Part shown: positions 29,080 to 37,524 of the stretch, in pieces
Position numbering within the stretch: position 1 is the first letter of the stretch
Layout of the letters: each line of letters starts with the position of its first letter
DNA from: Streptomyces sp. MMG1121
GTDB lineage: Bacteria; Actinomycetota; Actinomycetes; Streptomycetales; Streptomycetaceae
Assembly: GCF_001280015.1 (NCBI RefSeq)
Contig: NZ_LGDV01000251.1
Location: 1 to 64,000 of the forward strand
Length of the DNA: 64,000 nucleotides
Direction of reading: 5' to 3'
Notes under the pieces: model-generated
Database searches by the model: none
What the model saw: the letters and a program-made list of their open reading frames with translations, nothing else
Told to the model about the DNA's origin: nothing
Made by a program: the position numbers and the translations under genes

Positions 29080-29434
29080 CCCCGGCCCTGGGTGTTCTCG
29101 CACTACGGCGACATCCTCGGCTCGGGCTCCTTCTGGCGGCTGGTCGGCAACAGCACGCTGATCGCCGTCGGTACGACGGTCATCGTCGTCGCGGTCTCCG
29201 CGCTCGCCGCGTTCTCCTTCGCGCGCTTCGCCTTCCGCGGCCGGGAACTGCTGTTCACGCTGTTCACGATGGGGCTGATGTCCCCGTTCGCGGTCGCGGC
29301 GCTGCCGCTGTTCCTGCTGCTGCGCTCGATGGACCTCCTGGACAACCCGCTGGGCGTGATCCTGCCGCAGGCCGCGTTCGGGCTGCCGATGACCATTATC
29401 GTCCTGCGCGGCTTCTTCCGGCAGATCCCCGGCG
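29080..29434 (+). pseudogene. Sugar ABC transporter permease fragment (MalG type)
   Basis: An internal slice of a carbohydrate permease: WVFSHYGDILGSGSFWRLVG, NSTLIAVGTTVIVVAVSALA, FARFAFRGRELLFTLFTMGL, then ILPQAAFGLPMTIIVLRGFF and RQIPGE. The N-terminal membrane segment and everything after the start of the EAA loop are missing. It is continuous with the truncated binding-protein remnant upstream and with a xylanase fragment downstream, so successive deletions fused three genes. The 401-codon open frame across the first junction is not a genuine gene. Confidence 0.85.
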
Positions 29435-29435
29435 A

Positions 29436-29800
29436 GTGCCGCTCGACAGCATCGGTTTCCAGACCCATCTGGCGCTCCAGTACGGCTATCCCACCACCCT
29501 GCCGGACAACCTGAGCCGCTTCTCCGGCCTCGGCCTGGACACCGCGCTCACCGAAGCCGACGTACGGATGCAACTGCCCGTGACCGAGGAGAAGCTGGCC
29601 GAACAGGCGAACTGGTACGGGCAACTGATCGAGGCCTGCCTGGCCGTACGCCGGTGCGTCGGTGTGACCATCTGGGACTACACGGACAAATACTCCTGGA
29701 TCCCGGCCGTCTTCCCGGGCGAGGGCGCCGCCCTGCCGTGGGACGAGCAGCTGAACCCCAAGCCGGCGTACCAGGCACTGCGGGACGCGCTGCGCCAGCG
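29436..29800 (+). pseudogene. GH10 endo-1,4-beta-xylanase C-terminal fragment
   Basis: The reading frame gives VPLDSIGFQTHLALQYGYP, then the GH10 strand 7-8 region with QLIEACLAVRRCVGVTIWDY, DKYSWIPAVFPGEGAALPWD and NPKPAYQALRDAL. This is the last quarter of a family-10 xylanase. The equivalent of the nucleophile glutamate is in the TEADVRM region; the acid/base half is missing. No natural stop codon follows within 300 nt, so the 3' end is damaged too. It completes a chain of xylan-utilisation remnants. Confidence 0.85.
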
Positions 29801-29896
29801 CCCGGCTACGGCCCGTGGCCGCCCCCGGGCACAGGTCGGGGCCGGTGCGCACGCGGTGGTGCGGCCGGCCCCTCGGGTCGCTCGTGCTCGCTCCGC

Positions 29897-30133
29897 TCAG
29901 GCGGCGGTCATCACCTGCTCCGCACCGGGCGGGCGGTGCGGGTCGATGATCCGGCCGTCGGGCAGCAGCTCACCGGTGTCCTCGAAGAGCAGGACGCCGT
30001 TGCACAGCAGACTCCAGCCCTGCTCCGGGTGGTGCGCCACGAGACGGGCGGACTCCCGGTCGGCGGACTCTGCTGTCGGACACGGCGGCTGGTGCTGGCA
30101 CATGGGTGGGATCTCTCGCTCTGTCGTGGTCAT
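29897..30133 (-). CDS. DUF5999 family small protein
   Basis: 78 residues, with the Streptomyces-wide sequence MCQHQPPCPTAESADRESAR, then LVAHHPEQGWSLLCNGVLLF and EDTGELLPDG. Cysteines and histidines near the start (CQHQPPC) hint at metal binding, but no function is known. The longer start at 30133 follows a GGGGGGAC run; family members usually begin at the internal ATG (30103), giving 68 residues. It lies just beyond the xylan-gene graveyard and is intact. Confidence 0.8.
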   Translation of the reverse strand: MTTTEREIPPMCQHQPPCPTAESADRESARLVAHHPEQGWSLLCNGVLLFEDTGELLPDGRIIDPHRPPGAEQVMTAA

Positions 30134-30334
30134 GGCCGTCCCCCCGTGGTGATAAGTCGGTCGGAACCCAGTGTTGCCCTCCGGGCGTCATTCCGCAGGG
30201 ATTTCGCGGCACCGTTTCTCACAGGTTGATGACGCGCTACCCGCGCGGACGGTTCAGCCCAAGTGCACTGTCCCTTTGGGTGGTTCGCAATGGTCGGATA
30301 GGGCTAGCCCATGCAGGCCAGGCCGCTGGCACGG

Positions 30335-30371
30335 GTGCACCCCGCCGCCCTGTGCGGGCGGCGGGGTGCAC
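30335..30371. terminator. Strong hairpin terminator
   Basis: A perfect 14-bp stem (30335-30348 with 30358-30371) encloses a 9-nt loop. It lies 23 nt beyond the 3' end of the leftward gene at 30394 and is the likely terminator for it. Confidence 0.75.
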
Positions 30372-30393
30372 GGGAGACGGCGGAGTGGTCCGG

Positions 30394-30993
30394 TCAGGCG
30401 GGCGAGCCGAGCACGGGCGGGCCGAGCAGCGGCAGCGGTGTGGCGCGCTGGGTCAGCACCGGCAGCAGTTCGGCGACCCGGAACGGTCGGTGCGTCGGGA
30501 TGCCGGGCGGGGCCGGGGCCAGCGGAACGAGCAGATCGGTGCCGTCCGGGTGCCCCTCGGTGCCGTCGGCCGTGGTGTCGCCGTGCAGCCACAGCGTGAG
30601 CATGTACAGCCCGGGCACGGACAACAGCCGTGCCTGGTACGGCTGTTGCAGCGCCTCGGCCTGCTGCATCGCGCGTTCGGTCGAGGTGACGTAGGGGCCC
30701 TCGAAGAAGTGCGAGAAGGCCCAGCCGTCGGGGGTGAGCATGGTCTCGGCCGCGGCCACCGCCCGGTCGCCGCAGCGGATCAGGAAGCGCCAGCCGGCCA
30801 GCCGGGTCGCGGACAGGCCCTGTGCGGTGATGCTGTCCAGCACGTGGACGGGCAGCGGGAGTTCGGGTATTGCCGGGCCCTGCGCGGCGCGCAGGGAAGG
30901 GGTACGGGCCTCGCGGACCGCGGTGGGAGAACCGAGGGCGGCGAGGACGGAGCGCAGGGCGGGCGCGGGGGCAGGGGGCACGTGCAGCGGCAT
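30394..30993 (-). CDS. Hypothetical protein, conserved in Streptomyces
   Basis: 199 residues with no domain I can name. It begins with a Pro-rich segment (MPLHVPPAPAPALRSVLAAL) and contains a globular centre (AGWRFLIRCGDRAVAAAETM, GWAFSHFFEGPYVTSTERAM, LLSVPGLYMLTLWLHGDT) and a Pro/Thr-rich end. Codon usage is typical of real Streptomyces genes. ATG 30993 is preceded by GAGAGG at a proper distance; the longer open frame upstream lacks family-like sequence. Related proteins are recalled from other Streptomyces genomes without a function. Confidence 0.72.
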   Translation of the reverse strand: MPLHVPPAPAPALRSVLAALGSPTAVREARTPSLRAAQGPAIPELPLPVHVLDSITAQGLSATRLAGWRFLIRCGDRAVAAAETMLTPDGWAFSHFFEGPYVTSTERAMQQAEALQQPYQARLLSVPGLYMLTLWLHGDTTADGTEGHPDGTDLLVPLAPAPPGIPTHRPFRVAELLPVLTQRATPLPLLGPPVLGSPA

Positions 30994-31563
30994 GTGGGTC
31001 GCCTCTCTCATTCGACAGGCGCGGCGGCGCGAGGAGGGGTGGGGCGGACGGCGCTGTCTGCTCACGGAAAGGCCGGAAGGGTGGCGGCCGGTTCGGTGAA
31101 CATGCGTGCGGCTCGGTCTGCCACCGGTCACCGCGGCGGCAGGAACATGGCAGGAACCAGGACCGAGGGCGTCAACCTTCTGCCTTGTGGGCGAAGTTTA
31201 TACGACGCGTGTTCGGCCGTTGTTTCGTCTATCCCATTTCGGTGAGCTGCGCAAGGCATGAATGCGTCGCCAATGTGCGGCACTCCTCCCGGTTCCCGGA
31301 CGGTTCCTCGCCGCTGACCTCGGAATACACGCCGATGGGGGTCGGCCGAATGTCGTCGGCGTTTTTCACGAGGTGTTCAGGGAACCCGGTGGGACGGGGT
31401 GAAGCATGCCTGGTGAAAATGCCCCTGGGAACAATCCGACAGAGTAGCGCGCGTCGGGCCCGGGCGGGACGTTATCGATCGCTTCCGCTGGGCATCATCC
31501 CCCCTGCACCAGGGAGCCCGGCGGCCGTAACGTCGGTCCGCCCAGCCGAGAAGGGACACTTCG
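30994..31563. other. 570-bp non-coding interval, comparatively AT-rich in places
   Basis: No gene is supported here. The stretch 31180-31480 is less GC-rich than its surroundings and has no frame with Streptomyces codon bias. It presumably carries the promoters of the leftward hypothetical gene and of the rightward GCS2-like ligase. I see no strong palindrome. Confidence 0.5.
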
Positions 31564-33099
31564 ATGGGGGAGAAGGTCGTGGCCGGGCAGTTCGACCTGT
31601 CCGATCGCCAGCGCTACCGCGAAAAGCTCCAGAAGTGCCTGACGGGACTGGAGCGACTGCTGGTGGAGAAGCGATTCGATCGCCCCAAGAATCTCATGGG
31701 GGTCGAGATAGAATTGAATCTCGCCGGAGCCGACGGCATGCCGAAAATGTTGAACGGTCAGGTGCTGGAACGCATCGCGAGCCGTGATTTCCAAACAGAA
31801 CTCGCCATGTTCAACCTGGAAGTCAACATAGCCCCACACCGATTGGGCGGCCGGGTATTCGACCGGCTCGCCGAGGAACTGCGCACCTCCCTCGCGTACG
31901 CCGACCGCAAGGCCCGCGAGGTGGACGCCGGCATCGTCATGATCGGCATCCTGCCCACGCTCGGCCCGGACGACCTGGTCTCCGCCAACCTCTCCGAGGT
32001 CGACCGCTACGCCCTGCTCAACGACCAGATCGTGGCCGCGCGAGGGGAGGACTTCCGGCTCGACATCGAGGGCGTGGAGCACCTCGTCCGCACGGCGAAG
32101 TCGATCGTCCCCGAGGCCGCGTGCACCTCCGTACAACTGCATCTCCAGGTCACCCCGGCCCGGTTCGCCGACGTGTGGAACGCGGCTCAGGTGGCGTGCG
32201 CCGCGCAGATCGCCGTCGGCGCCAACTCGCCGTTCCTGTTCGGGCACGAGTTGTGGCGCGAGTCCCGGCCGCCGCTGTTCCTGCAGTCCACCGACACCCG
32301 CCCGCCCGAACTCCAGGCGCAGGGGGTGCGGCCGCGTACCTGGTTCGGTGAGCGCTGGATCACCTCCGCGTACGAACTGTTCGCCGAGAACCTGCGCTTC
32401 TTCCCGTCCGTCCTGCCGATCTGCGACGACGAGGAGCCACTGGACGTCCTCGATGCCGGGGGCACGCCCAGACTCGCCGAACTCGTGCTGCACAACGGCA
32501 CGATCTACCGCTGGAACCGGCCGGTGTACGGCATCGCCGACGGCGTACCCCACCTGAGGGTGGAGAACCGGGTGCTGCCGGCCGGACCGACCGTCACCGA
32601 CGTGATCGCCAACGCGGCCTTCTACTACGGCCTGGTCCGCGCGCTCGCGGAGGAGAGCCGCCCGGTGTGGACCCGGCTGCCGTTCGCCGCGGCCGAGGCC
32701 AACTTCGACGCCGCGTGCCGGCACGGCATCGACGCGCGGTTCGTGTGGCCCCGGCGCGCACGCTACGGCGGTACGGGCGAGGTCGACGCGGTCACCCTGG
32801 TCCGCGACGAACTGCTGCCGCTGGCCTCGGCCGGGCTGGACGCGTGGGGTGTCGAGGCCGCCGACCGGGACCTCTACCTGGGCGTCATCGAGGAGCGCTG
32901 CCGGCGCCGGGTCAACGGGGCGTCCTGGCAGGCGGCCACGTTCCACAGGGCGTTGGAGCAGGGCCTGACCCGTGAGTCCGCGCTGGCCGCCACGACGCGG
33001 AGGTACGCCGAGCTGATGCAGAGGGGCGAGCCGGTACACACCTGGCCCGTGGGCCTACCGGAGCCGGTCGCTCCGCTGGGCTTGGCCGACGTGGGGTGA
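31564..33099 (+). CDS. Glutamate-cysteine-ligase-like (GCS2 family) protein
   Basis: 511 residues of the GCS2/carboxylate-amine ligase group. The key metal and substrate loop is LMGVEIELNLAG (E-x-E). FNLEVNIAPH and TSVQLHLQV follow, and ANSPFLFGHELWRESR is a strong family block. These enzymes join an amine to glutamate gamma-carboxylate with ATP. Streptomyces makes mycothiol rather than glutathione, so the product here may not be gamma-glutamylcysteine. The start ATG 31564 is preceded by AGAAGGGAC. It stands alone, with a long upstream gap. Confidence 0.85.
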   Translation: MGEKVVAGQFDLSDRQRYREKLQKCLTGLERLLVEKRFDRPKNLMGVEIELNLAGADGMPKMLNGQVLERIASRDFQTELAMFNLEVNIAPHRLGGRVFDRLAEELRTSLAYADRKAREVDAGIVMIGILPTLGPDDLVSANLSEVDRYALLNDQIVAARGEDFRLDIEGVEHLVRTAKSIVPEAACTSVQLHLQVTPARFADVWNAAQVACAAQIAVGANSPFLFGHELWRESRPPLFLQSTDTRPPELQAQGVRPRTWFGERWITSAYELFAENLRFFPSVLPICDDEEPLDVLDAGGTPRLAELVLHNGTIYRWNRPVYGIADGVPHLRVENRVLPAGPTVTDVIANAAFYYGLVRALAEESRPVWTRLPFAAAEANFDAACRHGIDARFVWPRRARYGGTGEVDAVTLVRDELLPLASAGLDAWGVEAADRDLYLGVIEERCRRRVNGASWQAATFHRALEQGLTRESALAATTRRYAELMQRGEPVHTWPVGLPEPVAPLGLADVG

Positions 33100-33330
33100 A
33101 CGCCGTGCGGACCGGCGGTTCGTGGCGTGGCGGGTGAGCGGGGTTGCGGTGGGGGGTTCGGGGGCTGAGCGGCGTGGTGGGCGCGGGGCAGTGCTGTGGG
33201 GTGGGTGTCGGTCCGTGCCGGCGTGGGTGCGTGGCCTTGCGGCGGGGACGGTTCTGGTCCCACATCTCCTTCTGCGATCCTTGCGGGCGAAGGCGGGCCC
33301 GTGGGGCCCGTGAGCCGACGGGAGGCAGGG

Positions 33331-34131
33331 GTGCAGGTGGAGGCTGACTCGGTGGCGGACTCCGGGGTGCGCGAGCGTGACCCGCGGCGCATCCTGCGGG
33401 ACGAGACGCTGCTCGTCCTCGGGCTGTCGCTGGGGGCGAGCGGGGTCTCGGCGCTGATCAGCTTCGTCGGCTCGGTGACCAAGCCGGGCGGCCTCAAGGA
33501 CCAGGCGGCCACCCTCAACGCGTCGGCCGCGCCCGGCCGCCCCTGGCTCGACCTCGCCTGGCAGCTCTTCGGCATCGCCAGCGCGCTGGTCCCCGTGGCC
33601 CTGGTCGCCCATCTCCTCCTGCGCGAGGGCGGCAGCCTGCGCACGCTGGGCTTCGACCGCACCAGGCCGCGGCTCGACCTGGCCCGGGGCGCAGGCATCG
33701 CCGCGGTGATCGGCAGCACCGGCATCGCCTTCTACCTGGCGGCCCGGGGTCTGGGCTTCAACCTCACGGTCGTGCCCGAGGCGCTGCCCGACGTGTGGTG
33801 GAAATTCCCCGTGCTGATCCTGAGCGCCGTACAGAACGCGGTCCTCGAAGAGGTCATCGTCGTCGGCTACCTGCTGCGCAGGCTCGGCCAGTTGGGCTGG
33901 ACCCCGGGGACCGCACTGGTGGCCAGCGCGGTCCTGCGCGGCTCCTACCACCTCTACCAGGGCATCGGCGGCTTCATCGGCAACATGGTGATGGGCGTGG
34001 TGTTCGTGTACCTGTACCGCCGCTGGGGGCGCGTCGGTCCCCTGGTCGTCGCGCACTCCCTGCTCGACATCGGCGCCTTCGTCGGCTACGCCCTCCTCGC
34101 GGGCAAGGTGGGCTGGCTGCCGACGGCCTGA
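33331..34131 (+). CDS. CPBP-family intramembrane protein (CAAX protease/bacteriocin-immunity fold)
   Basis: 266 residues with about seven hydrophobic segments. CPBP motif 1 is LEEVIVVGYLLRRLG, motif 2 is RGSYHLYQG and motif 3 is AHSLLDIG. The two glutamates and both histidines of the metal/proton site are present. The Arg of the usual EExxxR is replaced by Val, so catalytic competence is uncertain. GGAGG (33321-33325) is 5 nt before GTG 33331; an in-frame GTG at 33310 has no RBS. It is convergent with the PhzF gene. Substrates of actinobacterial members are unknown. Confidence 0.85.
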   Translation: MQVEADSVADSGVRERDPRRILRDETLLVLGLSLGASGVSALISFVGSVTKPGGLKDQAATLNASAAPGRPWLDLAWQLFGIASALVPVALVAHLLLREGGSLRTLGFDRTRPRLDLARGAGIAAVIGSTGIAFYLAARGLGFNLTVVPEALPDVWWKFPVLILSAVQNAVLEEVIVVGYLLRRLGQLGWTPGTALVASAVLRGSYHLYQGIGGFIGNMVMGVVFVYLYRRWGRVGPLVVAHSLLDIGAFVGYALLAGKVGWLPTA

Positions 34132-34150
34132 GCACCGGCGGACCCGCCGC

Positions 34151-34963
34151 TCAGGCCCGCAGCTCGCCCTCGATGACCGTGACCGCGCGGCCGGTGAGCA
34201 GCGTGCGATCGCCGCGCAGAGCGGTGCGGACCAGGCCGGTACGGCGGGAGGCCTGGAGCCCCGTGAGGTCGTCGCGGCCGAGCCGGGCGGACCAGTGCGG
34301 GGCGAGCGCGGTGTGGGCGGAGCCGGTGACCGGGTCCTCGTCGATGCCGACGTTCGGGAAGAAGCAGCGCGAGACGAAGTCGTAGCCGAGGGCGGGGTCC
34401 GCTGCGCGGGCGGTGGCGATGATGCCCCGTGAGGAGTACGCGCCGAGGGCCTTGTGGTCCGGGGCGAGCCCCAGCACCGTCTTCTCGTCGGCCAGTTCCA
34501 CCAACAGGTCGCCGACGTTCGGCCCGGTGTCGAAGGCGACCGCCGGCTCGGCGCCGAGCGCCTCGGCGATCCCGGCCGGGACTTCGGCCGGGGTGAGCGG
34601 GGCGGTCGGGAAGTCGAGGGTGATCGAACCGTCGGCGGCGGGCGTGGCGATGAGCACGCCGCTGCGGGTGGCGAACCGCACCGGGCCCGCGTGCGCTTCG
34701 GTGGTGTGCAGGACGTGGGCCGTGGCGAGCGTGGCGTGCCCGCACATCGCGACCTCGGCTGCGGGCGTGAACCAGCGCAACGCCCAGTCCGCCCCGCCGC
34801 CCTCCGGCAGCCGGTGCGCGAACGCCGTCTCGGCGTGGTTGACCTCCATGGCGACGTCCTGGAGCCAGTCGTCGTCCGGGAACACGTCGTCCAGGAGCAG
34901 GACTCCGGCCGGGTTGCCGGCGAAGGGGCGGTCGGTGAAGGCGTCCACGATTCGAATACGCAT
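34151..34963 (-). CDS. PhzF-family isomerase/epimerase-like protein
   Basis: 270 residues with the two-lobe diaminopimelate-epimerase-like fold. The N-terminal DAFTDRPFAGNPAGVLLLD contains the conserved GNPAGV loop. NHAETAF carries the catalytic glutamate. CGHATLATAHVL and EDPVTGSAHTALAPHWSARL are further signatures. PhzF itself isomerises a phenazine precursor; most family members, including this one, have unknown substrates. No phenazine genes are nearby. ATG 34963 (MRIRIVDAF) is the family start. It is divergent from a PadR regulator gene. Confidence 0.9.
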   Translation of the reverse strand: MRIRIVDAFTDRPFAGNPAGVLLLDDVFPDDDWLQDVAMEVNHAETAFAHRLPEGGGADWALRWFTPAAEVAMCGHATLATAHVLHTTEAHAGPVRFATRSGVLIATPAADGSITLDFPTAPLTPAEVPAGIAEALGAEPAVAFDTGPNVGDLLVELADEKTVLGLAPDHKALGAYSSRGIIATARAADPALGYDFVSRCFFPNVGIDEDPVTGSAHTALAPHWSARLGRDDLTGLQASRRTGLVRTALRGDRTLLTGRAVTVIEGELRA

Positions 34964-35108
34964 GACGCCGACGCTAGCGGCCGCGCCGCGCACCGGACCA
35001 AGGCCAATTCGCGAACCCTGGCCCGATTCCCGTACCGCGACACCCCGCACCGCTTGAGTGAGAGCGGGACGGACCCCTGCCGGAAGGGGATTGTCATGCG
35101 ATCGGTTC

Positions 35109-35144
35109 CGATATATCGTTGAGCCATCGCGAACGATACGCGAT
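35109..35144. promoter_or_regulatory. Palindromic operator candidate upstream of padR
   Basis: CGATATATCG (35109-35118) is a perfect palindrome. ATCGCG-N7-CGCGAT (35126-35144) is a second dyad. TATCGTT (35114-35120) and AACGATA (35132-35138) also form an inverted repeat. PadR-family proteins commonly repress their own promoters through such ATAT-centred dyads. It lies 40-75 nt upstream of the PadR start. Confidence 0.55.
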
Positions 35145-35183
35145 GCAGACGTGACAGATCAACGATGGAATGGAGTGATCGCC

Positions 35184-35810
35184 ATGCGTAACCACGGATA
35201 CGAGCATGGGCATCGGCACGAGGGCCCCGGTCGTCGCGGTATGGGTGGTTTCGACGGCCGTCGGGCCGCCTTCGGACCGTTCGGTCCGGGTGGTCCGGGG
35301 TTCGGCCCCGGCGGACCCGGGTTCGGGCCTGGCCCCTGGGGACCCCGGGGGCGTGGCGGCCCGAGGGGACGGGCCCGGCGCGGTGACGTGCGGGCCTCGA
35401 TCCTGGCCCTGCTCAAGGACCGGCCGATGCACGGCTACGAGATGATCCAGGAGATCGCCGAGCGCAGCGGCGGCGCGTGGAAGCCCAGCCCCGGCTCGGT
35501 CTACCCCACGCTCCAGCTGTTGGAGGACGAGGGCCTGATCGCCAGTGAGAGCGAGGGCGGCAAGAAGCTGTTCGCTCTCTCGGAGAGCGGCCGGTCCGCC
35601 GCCGACGAGGGGCCGGACGCCCCTTGGGAGGAGGCTTCGCGCGGGGTCGACTGGGAGGCGCTCGGGGAGATCCGGCAGGCCGGCTTCGGGCTCATGGAAG
35701 CCTTCGGGCAGGTCTGGAAGACCGGTACCAAGGAGCAGCGCGAGAAGGCGCTCGCCGTCATCAACGACGCCCGCAAGAAGCTGTATCTGATCCTCGCCGA
35801 CGAGCACTGA
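35184..35810 (+). CDS. PadR-family transcriptional regulator with Gly/Pro-rich N-terminus
   Basis: 208 residues. Residues 1-75 are a low-complexity Gly/Pro/Arg/Phe segment built of FGPGGPG-like units. The PadR winged helix (about 76-150) contains VRASILALLKDRPMHGYEMI, KPSPGSVYPTLQLLEDEGLI and KLFALSESG. A helical C-terminal dimerisation region follows. TGGAGTGATC precedes ATG 35184. Such regulators respond to small molecules and often control drug efflux genes; none is adjacent, so autoregulation through the upstream dyads is the main inference. A terminator follows at 35829. Confidence 0.88.
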   Translation: MRNHGYEHGHRHEGPGRRGMGGFDGRRAAFGPFGPGGPGFGPGGPGFGPGPWGPRGRGGPRGRARRGDVRASILALLKDRPMHGYEMIQEIAERSGGAWKPSPGSVYPTLQLLEDEGLIASESEGGKKLFALSESGRSAADEGPDAPWEEASRGVDWEALGEIRQAGFGLMEAFGQVWKTGTKEQREKALAVINDARKKLYLILADEH

Positions 35811-35828
35811 GTCTCGTAGGCGGGCCGT

Positions 35829-35866
35829 GGAAGCGCCCCGTGCGGTGAACCGCGCGGGGCGCTTCC
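35829..35866. terminator. Bidirectional hairpin terminator
   Basis: GGAAGCGCCCCG (35829-35840) pairs perfectly with CGGGGCGCTTCC (35855-35866) across a 14-nt loop. It lies between the convergent padR and SRPBCC genes and may terminate both. Confidence 0.75.
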
Positions 35867-35888
35867 GCCTGCCCGGGCCCGACCGGGC

Positions 35889-36317
35889 TCAGGCGACCAG
35901 GCCGGCCAGTTTGCGCAGCGACTCGTTCAGGGCGGCCGTCGCCGAGTCCTTGAGCTTGCCCGCCATCAGCGACACCGCGGCGCCGGTGAACTCGCCGTCG
36001 ATGCGGACCGTCGTGGCGTCCCCGTCGGGGGTGAGGGTGTAGCGGGTGGCGACGGTGACCGCCATCGGGCCCTTGCCGCGGATGGCGAGCACCCGCGCCG
36101 GTTCCAGCTCCTCGACGGTCCAGTCGACCTCCGCCGGGAAGCCCATCAGCTTCATGTTCTCCTGGAACGTCCCACCCACGGCCAGTGTCTGCGGGCCGCC
36201 CTTGGGGAAGCTGGTGTGGGTCGCGTTCCACGCCCCGTACGACGGCCAGTCGGTGAGCTGGGCCCACACCTTCTCGGCCGGTGCCTGGATGCGTGCCTCC
36301 GCGCTGACTTCGGCCAT
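35889..36317 (-). CDS. SRPBCC-family (START-like) protein
   Basis: 142 residues with the helix-grip pattern: AEVSAEARIQAPAEKVWAQL, TDWPSYGAWNATHTSFPKGG, FQENMKLMGFPAEVDWTV, and the long C-terminal helix ending ALNESLRKLAGLV. The fold forms a hydrophobic ligand pocket, and members range from lipid binding to polyketide cyclisation. The ligand is unknown. ATG 36317 has no strong RBS. Confidence 0.85.
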   Translation of the reverse strand: MAEVSAEARIQAPAEKVWAQLTDWPSYGAWNATHTSFPKGGPQTLAVGGTFQENMKLMGFPAEVDWTVEELEPARVLAIRGKGPMAVTVATRYTLTPDGDATTVRIDGEFTGAAVSLMAGKLKDSATAALNESLRKLAGLVA

Positions 36318-36431
36318 GGGGCCACCCCTTCGGATCGGGCGTATCGGGCTACGGTGTCGCGGAACGTAGCCTCAGGGGCGCGAACATTCAATACTGATGA
36401 ACCGTCAGACATCCCCGCCCCAGGCCACGGA

Positions 36432-36626
36432 TCAGCACACGCGCCGTATCAAGGCAGCGTCGAACAGGTCCCACGCGCGTGGGAAGGCACTCTCGTCGTG
36501 GCAGTGCCAGGCCTCCCAGAACAGGTCGGCGAGCAGGGCGTCCTGTGGCGCGTACACCCGGTACACGTACTGCTTCCCGTCGACCGCCGGCAGCGCCACA
36601 AGCCAGCACTCGCGCACGCTCTCCAC
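36432..36626 (-). CDS. Small hypothetical protein
   Basis: A 64-residue open frame from GTG 36626: MESVRECWLVALPAVDGKQY, YRVYAPQDALLADLFWEAWH, PRAWDLFDAALIRRVC. Third codon positions are almost all G or C and the sequence is compositionally protein-like, so it may be a real gene. There is no recognisable family and the RBS is weak. It could also be the end of a decayed longer gene. Confidence 0.4.
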   Translation of the reverse strand: MESVRECWLVALPAVDGKQYVYRVYAPQDALLADLFWEAWHCHDESAFPRAWDLFDAALIRRVC

Positions 36627-36844
36627 ATCCGGGGTGGACGTGCGCGGATGTGCGACGGTTGCCTTCAGGGCGCACGGCAGGGCGGCACACGCCCTTCGGG
36701 TCGGATCGGCCCGAGCTTTTCCGTACCGGCCGAATCTCCTCCGTAAGGATGAGATCCCGGCCGGCGATGTCCACTCTGTGTGGGACGCGAAGATGGTTCC
36801 GCTCGCGGATGACTCGGGCCGTTGAGGCTGATGAGGTAGGGGAT

Positions 36845-37429
36845 GTGCAACCCCGTACTACCCGCGGCGGCGCCCATGACGAGGCCGTTCCGCACACGGA
36901 CGACGATGCAGCGCTCGGTGCCGAGCCGGCAGCGGTGGTCGCCGGTGCCCGCCGCAGGGCCGTCCGGGACGGGGACCGCCAGATCGACACCGCCCACCTG
37001 CTGCACTCCCTCCTGGAGCACGACCCCGAGGTCCGCGCCGCCGTCGGTGACCCGCAGCGGCTCGCCCGGCTGTTCGGCTACCTCGTGCAGCGCAGCATCG
37101 GCTACGGGCTGCGCTGGCAGGGCAGCGTGGAGGACTCCGGCGCGATCGCCGTCGTAGCCGCCCCGGTGGGTGCCGGTGGCCGGGACGGCAGGGACGCCCC
37201 GGCCTGGTCGCCCGCCGCGGCCGCCGCCATGGCCGCCGCGCGTGGGCGCGCCCGCCGCCGCGGCGAACCCCGGCCCGCCGGTACCGACCTGCTGGCCGCA
37301 CTCACCGCGGACCCCGGCTCCCGCGCCGTCGAGGTCCTCGAACGCGCCGGCATCCCCGCGCGCGACCTCCACGACCGGATCGAGACCGGCACCGAGGAGT
37401 ACGCGGGCGACAGCGGCGGGAGCTGCTGA
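36845..37429 (+). CDS. Clp-N (Clp repeat) domain protein without AAA modules
   Basis: 194 residues. Two Clp-N repeats are visible: RRAVRDGDRQIDTAHLLHSL (first) and MAAARGRARRRGEPRPAGTD followed by LLAALTADPGSRAVEVLERA (second). They match the substrate/adaptor-binding domain of ClpC/ClpA. No Walker motif follows, so the protein cannot be an unfoldase by itself. It may be an adaptor or a stand-alone sensor; similar proteins occur in Streptomyces. The start is uncertain: GTG 36845 after GAGG is chosen. It stands alone. Confidence 0.75.
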   Translation: MQPRTTRGGAHDEAVPHTDDDAALGAEPAAVVAGARRRAVRDGDRQIDTAHLLHSLLEHDPEVRAAVGDPQRLARLFGYLVQRSIGYGLRWQGSVEDSGAIAVVAAPVGAGGRDGRDAPAWSPAAAAAMAAARGRARRRGEPRPAGTDLLAALTADPGSRAVEVLERAGIPARDLHDRIETGTEEYAGDSGGSC

Positions 37430-37524
37430 CGTACCGGACCCGCACGAGGTGAAGTCCATCCCCTGAGACAGGTGTCAAGAGGCGTGACGCTCATGTCGTC
37501 GCCTGTCATCATGTGCCGGTGCAG

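Noticed and set aside
28309..29514. A 401-codon open frame that looks like one transporter protein
   Set aside because: It fuses the middle of a sugar-binding protein to the middle of a permease and ends out of frame in a xylanase. It is a by-product of deletions, not a gene.
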